This document shows positions 20,013 to 28,363 of a stretch of DNA of 64,000 nt, one piece after another. A model generated the notes under the pieces. That model did not search any database and was not told the origin of the DNA. It saw only the letters and a list, made by a program, of their open reading frames with translations. The translations under genes and the position numbers were made by a program. Origin of the DNA: an uncultured Ectothiorhodospiraceae bacterium (GTDB taxonomy: Bacteria > Pseudomonadota > Gammaproteobacteria > Nevskiales > Oceanococcaceae); assembly GCA_937141935.1 (NCBI GenBank), contig CAKZQS010000009.1, positions 2,501 to 66,500 of the forward strand. The letters are read 5' to 3'. The number at the start of each line of letters is the position of its first letter. The stretch's first letter is position 1.

Positions 20013-21127
20013 GCACGCCGCCGAGTGAGGCCGGCGCCGCGCCCGCGGCGGGCTGGGCGCTGGCCGCCGCCGCCTTCGATGCGCTGCGCAGCCTGCCGGC
20101 CCTGCCGCCAGGCCACCGCGCCCGCGGGCCCCACGGCCACCGCTACGTCGCCCAGGCCCGGCAGGCGCTGGGCGCCCTGCCGGCGGGCTGCGCCGTCAGC
20201 GACCTGGGCGCCGCGCTGCAGGCCGCCATCGCCGACTGGGACTACGCCGACCTCGACAGCCGTCTGCCGCAGGCCCCGCAGGGCCGGGGCGACGCCGCGC
20301 TGGCGGGCCTGCTCGCCGCGCGCCTGGGCGCCGGCACCCAGGCCTGGATCCAGAGCACCCCGGACCAGGGCGCCGGCGTGGCCCCCGGCGCGGACGGCCA
20401 CCCCGCCGAAAGCTGGCGCCGCTACCGCTTCGAGGCGGCGCACCGCCTGCCCTACGTCCCCGAGGGGCACAAGTGCGGCCGCATGCATGGCCACAGCTTC
20501 GCCGCCGTGCCGGTCATTGGCTGCGCGCCGGAGGACGTGGCGGCGCATGCGCGCCTGGACACGGCCTGGGCGCCGCTGGCGGCGATGCTGGAACAGCACT
20601 GCCTGAACGACATCCCCGGCCTGGACAACCCCACCAGCGAGAACCTGGCGGCCTGGCTGTATGCGGCCCTGCAGCCGGCCTTGCCGACGCTGCGCCGCGT
20701 GCTGGTCTTCGAAACCGCCAGCTGCGGCGCCTGCCACGCCGACGGCCGGACGCGCATCTGGAAGGACCTGCCCTTCGACAGCGCCACCCGGCTGCCGGCG
20801 GCCGGCGGCGCGCTGGCGCGGCTGCATGGGCACAGCTACACGCTGCGCCTGCACCTCGAAGGCGCGCTGGACGAACGCGCCGGCTGGGTCGTGGACTTTG
20901 GCGCGGTCAAGCAGGCCGTCGCCGCGCTGTACCAGCGCCTGGATCACCACCCCCTGCACGAGCTGCCGGAGCTGGAACAGGCCGACACGGCGCGGCTGGC
21001 GGCCTGGATCGAGAGCCGCGCCGCCGCCAGCCTGCCGCAACTGGGCGGCGTGGAGCTGCTGCAAACGCCGGGCTGCGGCGCGCTGCGCCACCCCGCCGCG
21101 CCGGCGCCGCTGCCATTGACGCTCTGA
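20009..21127 (+). CDS. queD: multi-domain QueD-like 6-carboxytetrahydropterin synthase (apparently three T-fold repeats)
   Basis: GTG start overlapping the queC stop; middle repeat [26 protein letters not shown]...[16 protein letters not shown]; third repeat FDSATRLP...[34 protein letters not shown]...LDHHPLHEL; degenerate first repeat [27 protein letters not shown]. Confidence 0.85.
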   Translation: MSTPPSEAGAAPAAGWALAAAAFDALRSLPALPPGHRARGPHGHRYVAQARQALGALPAGCAVSDLGAALQAAIADWDYADLDSRLPQAPQGRGDAALAGLLAARLGAGTQAWIQSTPDQGAGVAPGADGHPAESWRRYRFEAAHRLPYVPEGHKCGRMHGHSFAAVPVIGCAPEDVAAHARLDTAWAPLAAMLEQHCLNDIPGLDNPTSENLAAWLYAALQPALPTLRRVLVFETASCGACHADGRTRIWKDLPFDSATRLPAAGGALARLHGHSYTLRLHLEGALDERAGWVVDFGAVKQAVAALYQRLDHHPLHELPELEQADTARLAAWIESRAAASLPQLGGVELLQTPGCGALRHPAAPAPLPLTL

Positions 21128-21131
21128 GCGC

Positions 21132-21779
21132 ATGAGCTACGCGGTCAAGGAGATCTACTTCACGCTGCAGGGCGAAGGCGTGCAGGCGGGGCGCCCGGCC
21201 GTGTTCCTGCGCTTTGCCGGCTGCAACCTGTGGTCGGGCCGCGAAGGCCAGCGCGAGCGCGGCCCGGGCGGCTGCGCACGCTGGTGCGACACCGACTTCG
21301 TGGGCATCGATGGCCCGGGCGGCGGCCGCTTTGCCGACGCGCCCACGCTGGCGGCGGCGGTGGCACGGGCCTGGCCCGCCCCACCGCGGGATGCCCTGGT
21401 GGTGTGCACCGGCGGCGAGCCGCTGTTGCAGCTGGACGCCCCGGCCATCGCCGCGCTGCACGCCGCGGGCTTCGCCGTGGCGGTGGAGAGCAACGGCACG
21501 CTGCCGGCACCGGCCGGCATTGACTGGCTGACCATCAGCCCCAAGCCCGGCCGGCCGCTGCGCCAGCGGCGTGGCGACGAGCTCAAGCTGGTCTACCCGC
21601 AGCCCGAGCCGGAGATGGCACCCGAGCATTTTGTCGGGCTGGACTTCCGGCACTTCGCGCTGCAACCGCTGGATAACGCCGCACAGGCGGCGAACACGCA
21701 GGCCGCGCTGGACTATTGCCTGGCCCACCCGCGCTGGCGGCTCAGCCTGCAAACGCACAAGCTGCTGCGCATCCCCTGA
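21132..21779 (+). CDS. queE: 7-carboxy-7-deazaguanine synthase (radical SAM)
   Basis: YAVKEIYFTLQGEGVQAGRPAVFLRFAGCNLWSG...CARWCDTDFVG; CTGGEPLLQLD. Confidence 0.95.
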   Translation: MSYAVKEIYFTLQGEGVQAGRPAVFLRFAGCNLWSGREGQRERGPGGCARWCDTDFVGIDGPGGGRFADAPTLAAAVARAWPAPPRDALVVCTGGEPLLQLDAPAIAALHAAGFAVAVESNGTLPAPAGIDWLTISPKPGRPLRQRRGDELKLVYPQPEPEMAPEHFVGLDFRHFALQPLDNAAQAANTQAALDYCLAHPRWRLSLQTHKLLRIP

Positions 21780-21828
21780 GACCGGCCCTAGAACCGGAGG
21801 CCGCCCTGCGCAATTCGGCGCGGCGGGG

Positions 21829-21859
21829 GCTGGCTGGGCTGGCTGGGCTGGCTGGGCTG
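21829..21859. repeat. short tandem repeat, 9-bp unit GCTGGCTGG, about 3.4 copies
   Basis: gctggctgggctggctgggctggctgggctg read directly. Confidence 0.85.
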
Positions 21860-21872
21860 AACTCGAGCTGCC

Positions 21873-22742
21873 TTAAACCTCACCCTCACGCGGGCGCGCG
21901 CCGGCGGGCAGCCTTTGCACCAGCCACTCGCGCAGGCAGATGCTGATCAGCAGCCAGAACAGCCCGACCAGCAGGCCGGCGGCCACATCGGTCAAAAAGT
22001 GCACGCTGAGCAACATCCGGCTGAAGGCCACCAGGCCGACCACGGTGACGCAGCCGGCGAAGAGGTGGTAGCGATGCGTCGGCGAGGCCAGGGGCCGGGC
22101 GATGGCAAAGGCCACAAAGCCGTACACCGCCATCGAGCCGGCCGAGTGGGCGCTGGGGAAGCTGGGCGAATGGGCAACGGCATCCACCAGAAAATCCGGG
22201 CGCTCGCGGCCAAAACCGTATTTGCCGCCCCAGGTCACCAGCTGTGTGCCCACAATGCACAGCCACATCGGGCCGATGTCGGCGTAGCGGCGGTGCGCCC
22301 ACAAGAAGCCGGTGGCGACCAGGGCGACGGCACTGAGCGTGGAGTTGTTGCCGAACTCGGTGATGAAGCGAAACACCAGCACCACCACATCGCTGCGCAG
22401 CGGCGCCAGGGCCTCGTTGACCATGTCGTCCATGGCCTGGGCTTCCTCGCCCTCGACCACTTCCTCGACCAGGTCAAACATCAACAGCACCGTATAGGCC
22501 GCAGCGGCCAGCAGCAGCGTCAGCGGCAGACCCGTTGCCACACGGGGGTTGAAGCGGGCCTCCAGCCAGCCTGCGAGCCGTGGGCTCCAGGCCGCGAGCC
22601 GGCCGTGCGCCTGCTGCACCGGCCGGCGCAGGCGCGGGCTGCTGGCCGTATGCCGGCCCAGGCGCAACAGATACCAGCCACCAAGCCAGCCCGCGGCTAT
22701 CAGCGCCGCCAGGCCGATCAGGACTTCGCTATGATCGATGAT
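21873..22742 (-). CDS. PAP2 superfamily phosphatase, membrane protein
   Basis: KYGFGRERPDF...SPSFPSAHSAGSMAVYG...SRMLLSVHFLTDVAAGLLVG. Start uncertain: no nearby in-frame ATG. AUC at 22742/22739 after AAGGAG, or GTG at 22787. Confidence 0.85.
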   Translation of the reverse strand: MIDHSEVLIGLAALIAAGWLGGWYLLRLGRHTASSPRLRRPVQQAHGRLAAWSPRLAGWLEARFNPRVATGLPLTLLLAAAAYTVLLMFDLVEEVVEGEEAQAMDDMVNEALAPLRSDVVVLVFRFITEFGNNSTLSAVALVATGFLWAHRRYADIGPMWLCIVGTQLVTWGGKYGFGRERPDFLVDAVAHSPSFPSAHSAGSMAVYGFVAFAIARPLASPTHRYHLFAGCVTVVGLVAFSRMLLSVHFLTDVAAGLLVGLFWLLISICLREWLVQRLPAGARPREGEV

Positions 22743-22769
22743 CGACTCCTTGTGCCGCCAGGACTGCCG

Positions 22770-23591
22770 ATGGCCAATGCAGAACACCCCGCGTCGGATG
22801 CGGTCCGGGCCTTCGCCAGGCTGGGCTATTTTGCTCGCGGCACAGTCTATCTGACGCTGGCGGTCGTCACGGCGCTGGCCGCATTTGGCGCGACCCAGCC
22901 CGAAAGCAGCGAGGGCGCACTGCGCACCGTGTACAGCATGCCGCTGGGCACCGTGCTGCTGGTTGCCCTGTTTGCCGGCCTCGTCGCCTTCGGTGGCTGG
23001 CGGGTGTGCCAGTCGGTCTTCGACGCCGACAACCATGGCCGCGACCTGCGCGCCGTGGTGGTGCGGATCGGCCTGGGCTCCAGCGCGCTGCTGCACTTTG
23101 GCCTGGCGCTGGCGGCCTTGACGCTGCTGCTGGACTGGAATCCGGGCGGTGGGGGTGGCGGCGGCCAGAGCGCCCAAGAGGACTGGACGGCCTGGCTGCT
23201 CGACCAGCCCTATGGTCTGTGGCTGACCTATGGCCTGGCCGCCTGCATCTTTGGCGCCGGCATCGCGATCAGCTACAAGGGTTATGACGCCGGCTTTCGC
23301 AAGTGGATGAAGCTGGAACACAAGCCGGTGCGGCTGCTGTCGCCGGTGTGCCAGGTCGGCCTGGTCACCCGCGGCCTGATCTCGCTGGGCGTGGGCGTAT
23401 TCCTGGCCCAGGCGGCCTGGCGCAGCAACGCCGGCGAGGTCGCCGGCCTCAAGGAAATGCTGGAGATGCTGCAGGCGCAGGTGTATGGCGCCTGGCTGCT
23501 CGCCGCGGCCTCCGTGGGGCTGCTGAGCTTCGCCGTGTACAGCTTTGTCGAATCGGTCTACCGTGAGATTCAGGGTCTGGACGAGTGGTGA
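22770..23591 (+). CDS. DUF1206 domain-containing membrane protein
   Basis: FARLGYFARGTVYLTLAVVTALAAFG; repeated two-TM modules (LGLGSSALLHFGLALAAL, LVTRGLISLGVGVFLAQAAW). Alternative ATG at 22731. Confidence 0.8.
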   Translation: MANAEHPASDAVRAFARLGYFARGTVYLTLAVVTALAAFGATQPESSEGALRTVYSMPLGTVLLVALFAGLVAFGGWRVCQSVFDADNHGRDLRAVVVRIGLGSSALLHFGLALAALTLLLDWNPGGGGGGGQSAQEDWTAWLLDQPYGLWLTYGLAACIFGAGIAISYKGYDAGFRKWMKLEHKPVRLLSPVCQVGLVTRGLISLGVGVFLAQAAWRSNAGEVAGLKEMLEMLQAQVYGAWLLAAASVGLLSFAVYSFVESVYREIQGLDEW

Positions 23592-24490
23592 GCCGGCGCC
23601 GCGCCCTGCTGCTGCTCAAGCCCGAGGCGCATAGCGAATACCCCAACCTGCCCTCCGCGCTCAAGCGCCTGGAGGAGCACGGCATCGACTGCACCGAGCT
23701 CGACAGCGAGGACTTCCACGACCTGCCGGCCGCGATCGCACGCCATACCGATGCGGACATGCTGATTGTCGGCGCCGGCGACGGCACGCTGAACACCGCG
23801 GCGCAGGCCCTACGCGACAGCGACCTGGAGCTGGGCATCCTGCCGCTGGGCACCGCCAATGACCTGGCCCGCACGCTGTGCATTCCGCCGGATCTGACGG
23901 CGGCCGCGGACGTGATTGGCAAGGGGCGCACCGTACCGGTGGACCTGGGGCTGGCCAATGATCACGCCTTTTTCAACGTCGCCCACATTGGCCTGGCCGC
24001 CGAGGTGCCGCGCTTCACCCGCGGCTTTGAGAAGCGGGTGCTGGGGCCGCTGGGCTACCTGGTGGCCGTGTTCCGGGCCTTGCGGCGCTTCCGCGCCTTC
24101 CACGCCAAGGTCTGCATCGACGGCCAGCAACACCGCTTCAAGTGCGACCAGATCTCGGTGGGCAATGGCCGCAACTACGGCGGCGGCATGGTCATCGACC
24201 ACCAGGCCCGCATCGACGACGCCACGCTGGACCTGCTGATCTGGCGCCGCCGCTCCTGGCTGCGCATGCTGGCGCTGGGCCTGGCCATGCGCCAGGGCTG
24301 GCAGCGCTATTACAGCAATGTGCTGGCCGTCAGCGCCCAGCAGATCGAGGTCGAAACCAGCCGCAAGCTGCGCCTGGCCGCCGACGGGGAGGAAATCGGT
24401 CACACCCCGGCCGCCTTCCGCGTGCTGTCGGCTAAGCTGCAGGTGCACGTGGGGCCGGAATACAAGGAGCCATCCGCAGATGCTGATTGA
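23588..24490 (+). CDS. diacylglycerol/lipid kinase family protein
   Basis: DADMLIVGAGDGTLNTAAQALRDSDLELGILPLGTANDLARTL; GTG start overlapping the preceding stop. Confidence 0.92.
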   Translation: MSRRRALLLLKPEAHSEYPNLPSALKRLEEHGIDCTELDSEDFHDLPAAIARHTDADMLIVGAGDGTLNTAAQALRDSDLELGILPLGTANDLARTLCIPPDLTAAADVIGKGRTVPVDLGLANDHAFFNVAHIGLAAEVPRFTRGFEKRVLGPLGYLVAVFRALRRFRAFHAKVCIDGQQHRFKCDQISVGNGRNYGGGMVIDHQARIDDATLDLLIWRRRSWLRMLALGLAMRQGWQRYYSNVLAVSAQQIEVETSRKLRLAADGEEIGHTPAAFRVLSAKLQVHVGPEYKEPSADAD

Positions 24491-24917
24491 AGAGCGCATC
24501 GTCGCGCTCAACGACGTGGTCGCCAACGCCCAGCGCCTGGTCACGGTGTACCGGGGCGAGGACGAGCGCGTGCCGGAGCAGCAGCACGCCGTGTTTGCCC
24601 GCTGCGCGCAGGATCACGAATCCCTGATTGCGCAGGTGGAAGGCTGCGTGCGCGAGCTGGGCGCACTGCCGCGCGAGGAAGACCCCGAGCGCCTGGGCCT
24701 GGACAAGCTCTTTGTGGACCTGCGCAGCCTGCTGGCCGAAGACCCCATGGCCGCGATCGTCGAAGCCTTGCTGACCGGCGAGCAGGAGTTGCACACCGCC
24801 TTGCAGGAGGCGCTGCAGCATGAGCTGCCGCAGGCTGCCGCCGCGACGCTGCAGGCACACCAGGACACCGTGGCCGAGCATCGCCAAACGCTCGAAGCAC
24901 TCAAGGCGGGCGCCTAG
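24480..24917 (+). CDS. four-helix-bundle ferritin-like protein (DUF2383/PA2169-type)
   Basis: MLIEERIVALNDVVANAQRLVTVYRGEDERVPE...; all-helical; overlaps the lipid kinase stop. Confidence 0.55.
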   Translation: MLIEERIVALNDVVANAQRLVTVYRGEDERVPEQQHAVFARCAQDHESLIAQVEGCVRELGALPREEDPERLGLDKLFVDLRSLLAEDPMAAIVEALLTGEQELHTALQEALQHELPQAAAATLQAHQDTVAEHRQTLEALKAGA

Positions 24918-24969
24918 CCGCCGGGATCCCGGGCCGTTGTTGCGGCCCGCTCGCGGTGGGGGCCGCGCC

Positions 24970-25623
24970 ATGATCGAAATCACGCTCGCGCAGACGCTGT
25001 ACGGCTTTGGCCAGGCCGCCGTGGCCAGCATGGCCGCGGCCGCCGTGCTGGAGGCCGGGCGCAAACGCTATGACCTCTTTGGCATGTTGCTGGTGGCCAT
25101 CAGCGCCGCGCTGGGCGGCGGCTCGCTGCGCGACATGCTGCTCGACCGCCCGGTGTTCTGGGTCAGCGACCAGGCCTACCTGCTGACCGCCGTCGGCGCC
25201 GCCCTGCTCACCTTCTTCATCGGCCGCCGGCGCAAGCTGCCGCTGCGCGTGTTCCTGTACACCGATGCGCTGGGCCTGGCGCTGTTCACCGTTGTCGGCA
25301 CGCGCATCGCCCTGCAGGCCGAGGCCGGCTGGCTCGCCGCCTCCTTCATGGGGGTCATCACCGGGGTGATGGGCGGCGTGTTGCGCGACATCCTGTGCAA
25401 CGAGGAGCCGCTGGTCTTCCAGGGGCCGCTCTACGCCACCGCGGCCTGGACCGGCGCGCTGTTCTACCTGGGGCTGCTGGAGCTGGGGCTGCGTGGCTTC
25501 GTGCCGGCGCTGGCCGGCGGCCTCGTCGTGCTGCTGCTGCGCGCCGCCGCGCTGCGCTGGTCGCTGGAGCTGCCACGATTTGAGGAGCCGGTGCGGCGGC
25601 GGGAGGGGGAGCCGGGGGATTAG
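24970..25623 (+). CDS. TRIC/UPF0126 family cation channel
   Basis: GLAT-like duplicated 3TM modules: AISAALGGGSLRDMLLDRPVFWV and GVITGVMGGVLRDILCNEEPLVF. Confidence 0.92.
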   Translation: MIEITLAQTLYGFGQAAVASMAAAAVLEAGRKRYDLFGMLLVAISAALGGGSLRDMLLDRPVFWVSDQAYLLTAVGAALLTFFIGRRRKLPLRVFLYTDALGLALFTVVGTRIALQAEAGWLAASFMGVITGVMGGVLRDILCNEEPLVFQGPLYATAAWTGALFYLGLLELGLRGFVPALAGGLVVLLLRAAALRWSLELPRFEEPVRRREGEPGD

Positions 25624-25791
25624 CGACGGCGCCCAAGCCCGGAGTCTATTCGTGCGGATTGAGGCACAGGCTCAAGATTGAGGAGGTCTGCGTCCGCCGC
25701 TGATTGGCGGCTGGCGGAACACGGTCGAGTCAGCAGAAGGGGCCCTCGTGCCGCTTTGCGGCACTTTGGGCGCAGCTGGGGTGCTAGCGCA

Positions 25792-25905
25792 CGGCCCGCT
25801 TGGCGGGCCGGAGAGAGAGGGATTGGCTCGGGGCTCCTGCCCCTCGGCCTGCGGCTCGCGCCCTGCGGGCGCGCCCCAAATCGGCTGTCCTGCCGATTTG
25901 CCGAC
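25792..25905. repeat. direct repeat copy A (about 114 bp) with internal hairpins and a tRNA-Ser 3'-end-like segment
   Basis: cggcccgcttggcgggccggagagagagggattggctcggggctcctgcccc...caaatcggctgtcctgccgatttgccgac; nearly identical to 26049-26162. Confidence 0.9.
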
Positions 25906-26048
25906 GACCCTGCAGGACAGCAGGGTCGCACGCGGAGCGTAGCGGAGCGCCCGCAGGGTGCCCGCCACGGATGGCGGGACGCCCCCCCCTTGTGCCGCTT
26001 TGCGGCACTTGGGGTTCAGCAGCGGCTGCAAAACCCGAACGGTACGTG

Positions 26049-26162
26049 CGGCCCGCTCTGCGGGCCGGAGAGAGAGGGATTGGCTCGGGGCTCCTGCCCC
26101 TCGGCCTACGGCTCGCGCCCTGCGGGCGCGCCCCAAATCGGCTGTCCTGCCGATTTGTCGAC
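26049..26162. repeat. direct repeat copy B (about 114 bp)
   Basis: Only a few substitutions from copy A (cttgg/tctgc, tgcgg/tacgg, ccgac/tcgac). Confidence 0.9.
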
Positions 26163-26191
26163 CCGAAGGGTTCTCTTCAAGCCGCTCTCTG

Positions 26192-26239
26192 CGCCAGATA
26201 CCAAACGGCCCGCATGCGCGGGCCGTTTGGTATCTGGCG
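26192..26239. repeat. 22-bp perfect inverted repeat (4-nt loop) overlapping the tRNA-Ser CCA end; possible terminator/processing hairpin
   Basis: cgccagataccaaacggcccgc-atgc-gcgggccgtttggtatctggcg. Confidence 0.9.
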
Positions 26240-26324
26240 GAGAGAGAGGGATTCGAACCCTCGAGGAGCTTACGCCCCAACACGCTTTCCAGGCGTGCGC
26301 CTTAAACCGCTCGGCCATCTCTCC
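26235..26324 (-). tRNA. tRNA-Ser(GGA), CCA encoded
   Basis: Minus strand GGAGAGATGGCCGAGCGGTTTAAGGCGCACGCCTGGAAAGCGTGTTGGGGCGTAAGCTCCTCGAGGGTTCGAATCCCTCTCTCTCCGCCA; anticodon GGA, long variable arm, GTTCGAATC T-loop. Confidence 0.97.
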
Positions 26325-26446
26325 GTATTTTTTCAACTCTACCGCCCTGCCACCCCGCGCCTGGGCGCGACCGGAAGGGCGGTTCGCTTTCTAGGCCCGC
26401 ACATCCTGTGCGTGCCAACAAAGCCGGCCTCGACTCCTGTCTCGGC

Positions 26447-26494
26447 GTTTGCACCCATGGTGCAAACCCGCTCGGCCATCTCTCCGTATTTTTT
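26447..26494. repeat. partial tRNA-Ser 5'-end duplicate with adjacent 9-bp hairpin
   Basis: ccgctcggccatctctccgtatttttt (26468-26494) identical to 26307-26333; preceded by gtttgcacc-cat-ggtgcaaac. Confidence 0.85.
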
Positions 26495-26602
26495 GTCCCC
26501 GTCGGTCAAATCGCTGCACAGGCGTTGACCTCAGGACTGCGCGACACCAATGGCGCAACGCAGCCGAGTATTCTAGCCGGCCATCCCTACCCTGTCAGCC
26601 CG

Positions 26603-26950
26603 ATGCGCATTTATCACAACCCCCGCTGTTCCAAGAGCCGGCAGACGCTGGCGCTGCTGCAGGAGGCGGGCGTGGAGCCAGAGGTCGTGGAATACCTGAA
26701 AACACCGCCCTCGGCGCAGGAGCTGGGGCAGGTGCATGCGGCGCTGGGCGGCGATGTGCGCGCGATGCTCCGCTTCAAGGAGGAGCGCGCCCGCGAGCTG
26801 GGTTTGCGCCCGGACGACGAGCGCGACACCGGCGAATGGCTGCGCCTGCTCGCCGAGAACCCGCAGCTGCTGGAGCGGCCGATTGTGGTGAGCGCGGGCG
26901 CGGCGCGAATCGGGCGGCCGCCGGAGGCGGTGCGCGAACTGCTGGACTGA
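26603..26950 (+). CDS. arsC: arsenate reductase (ArsC/glutaredoxin-dependent family)
   Basis: MRIYHNPRCSKSRQTLALLQEAGVEPEVVEYLKTPPS...RPIVVSAGAARIGRPPE. Confidence 0.93.
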   Translation: MRIYHNPRCSKSRQTLALLQEAGVEPEVVEYLKTPPSAQELGQVHAALGGDVRAMLRFKEERARELGLRPDDERDTGEWLRLLAENPQLLERPIVVSAGAARIGRPPEAVRELLD

Positions 26951-27022
26951 AGGGTCCAGGGCCGCGGCCTCTGGGGTGGCGATCCGTGGCGGATCGCCGC
27001 CGCCGCAAGCTGCCGCCGGGGC

Positions 27023-27340
27023 TCAGGCCTCGACGTTGCTCTCGGCGTCAACCGGCGCCGAGTCCTCTTCAGGCGGCAGGCGCGGCGGCTCGTAGATGCA
27101 GGTGGCGCGCCGATCGTCGGCCGGCTGCGCGTCGTCGCGGCGCAGCGCCAGTTCGCCCTGCCCCCCATCCGGTATCGCGTAGGCGGGACTGGCCGGGCCC
27201 AGGCGCACGCCCTCGGGAACCACAAAGCGCGGTGCGCTGGTGGCGCTGAGGTAGTCGGCGCCGGCGCCGCAATCGCGTGCGCTGCAGGCGCCCAGGGCCA
27301 GCGCAGTGGCCAGCAAGGACAAAGTGAGAGTCGGCTTCAT
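27023..27340 (-). CDS. small predicted lipoprotein downstream of dapA
   Basis: MKPTLTLSLLATALALGACSARD lipobox (LGAC); position where bamC sits in many gammaproteobacteria, but no recognisable BamC homology. Confidence 0.65.
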   Translation of the reverse strand: MKPTLTLSLLATALALGACSARDCGAGADYLSATSAPRFVVPEGVRLGPASPAYAIPDGGQGELALRRDDAQPADDRRATCIYEPPRLPPEEDSAPVDAESNVEA

Positions 27341-27345
27341 GGCGC

Positions 27346-28251
27346 TTATTGTGCCGCCTCGCCGAACGTGATGCCGGCCTCGGCCAGCGCGTCGCGCATG
27401 CGGGGCTCAAACTCGGCGCCCAGCGGCACCAGCGGCAGGCGCAGGCCGGAGGGGATGCGGCCCATCTGCTGCAGGCACCACTTCACCGGGATCGGGCTGG
27501 GCTGGCAGAACAGGTCGCGGTGCAGCGCGCCCAGCGGCGCATCCCAGCGCAGCGCTTCCTGCGCATCGCCGGCCATGGCCGCGGCGCACATCTTGTGCAT
27601 GGCGGCAGGCGCCACGTTGGCGGTTACCGAGATATCGCCGCGCACCCCCAGCAGCATCGACTCGCGGGCGGTGGCGTCGTCGCCGCTGTACACGACCACG
27701 CCGCGACCCAGCTCGAGCAGGGCGCGCATGCGCTCCTGGTTGCCGCCGGCCTCCTTGATGCCGACGACGTGCGGGAAGTCCAGCAACTTGCCCACCGTTT
27801 CCGGCAGCAGGTCGCAGCCGGTACGGCCCGGCACGTTGTACAGGATCAGCGGCAGCTCGCAGGCCTCGGCGATGGCAGCGTAATGCCGGCGCAGGCCCTC
27901 CTGCGGGGGCTTGTTGTAATAGGGCGTCACGCTCAGCGCAGCGTCCGCGCCCACGCTGTGCGCCAGCCGGGTCAGCGTGATCGCCTCGTCGGTGGCATTG
28001 GCGCCGGTGCCGGCGATGACCGGCAGGCGGCCGGCCACCTGGTGCACGACAGCGGTGACCACCGCCATGTGTTCGGCGACGTCCAGCGTGGAGGACTCGC
28101 CGGTGGTGCCCACGGCGATGATGGCGTCGGTGCCGGATTCGATGTGCCAGTCCACCAACGCGCGCAGGGCGCCATGGTCGACCTGACCGTCGCGCTGCAT
28201 CGGGGTGACCAGCGCGACCATGCTGCCGGCGATCTGGGTACGCAGTGTCAT
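27346..28251 (-). CDS. dapA: 4-hydroxy-tetrahydrodipicolinate synthase
   Basis: GSMVALVTPMQRDGQVD, AVGTTGESSTLD, YYNKPPQEGL, LILYNVPGRTGCDLLPETV. Confidence 0.97.
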   Translation of the reverse strand: MTLRTQIAGSMVALVTPMQRDGQVDHGALRALVDWHIESGTDAIIAVGTTGESSTLDVAEHMAVVTAVVHQVAGRLPVIAGTGANATDEAITLTRLAHSVGADAALSVTPYYNKPPQEGLRRHYAAIAEACELPLILYNVPGRTGCDLLPETVGKLLDFPHVVGIKEAGGNQERMRALLELGRGVVVYSGDDATARESMLLGVRGDISVTANVAPAAMHKMCAAAMAGDAQEALRWDAPLGALHRDLFCQPSPIPVKWCLQQMGRIPSGLRLPLVPLGAEFEPRMRDALAEAGITFGEAAQ

Positions 28252-28363
28252 CGGCGGAGTATATCGCCACGCCGGCCCGCGGGGTCGGCAGCGCGGGGCC
28301 ACTGCACTACAATGCGGCGTTTTACCGGGCGCCGCGCCGCGCCGCCCTGGAGCCCGCGAAAAC

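Noticed and set aside
21829-21859. 9-bp tandem repeat between queE and the PAP2 gene as a functional element
   Set aside because: Short and in a convergent intergenic gap; no evidence beyond simple slippage.
25800-26528. ORFs around the tRNA (e.g. GERGIRTLEELTPQHAFQACALNRSAISPYF)
   Set aside because: These are translations of tRNA-Ser and its repeats, a well-known kind of spurious ORF; not real proteins.
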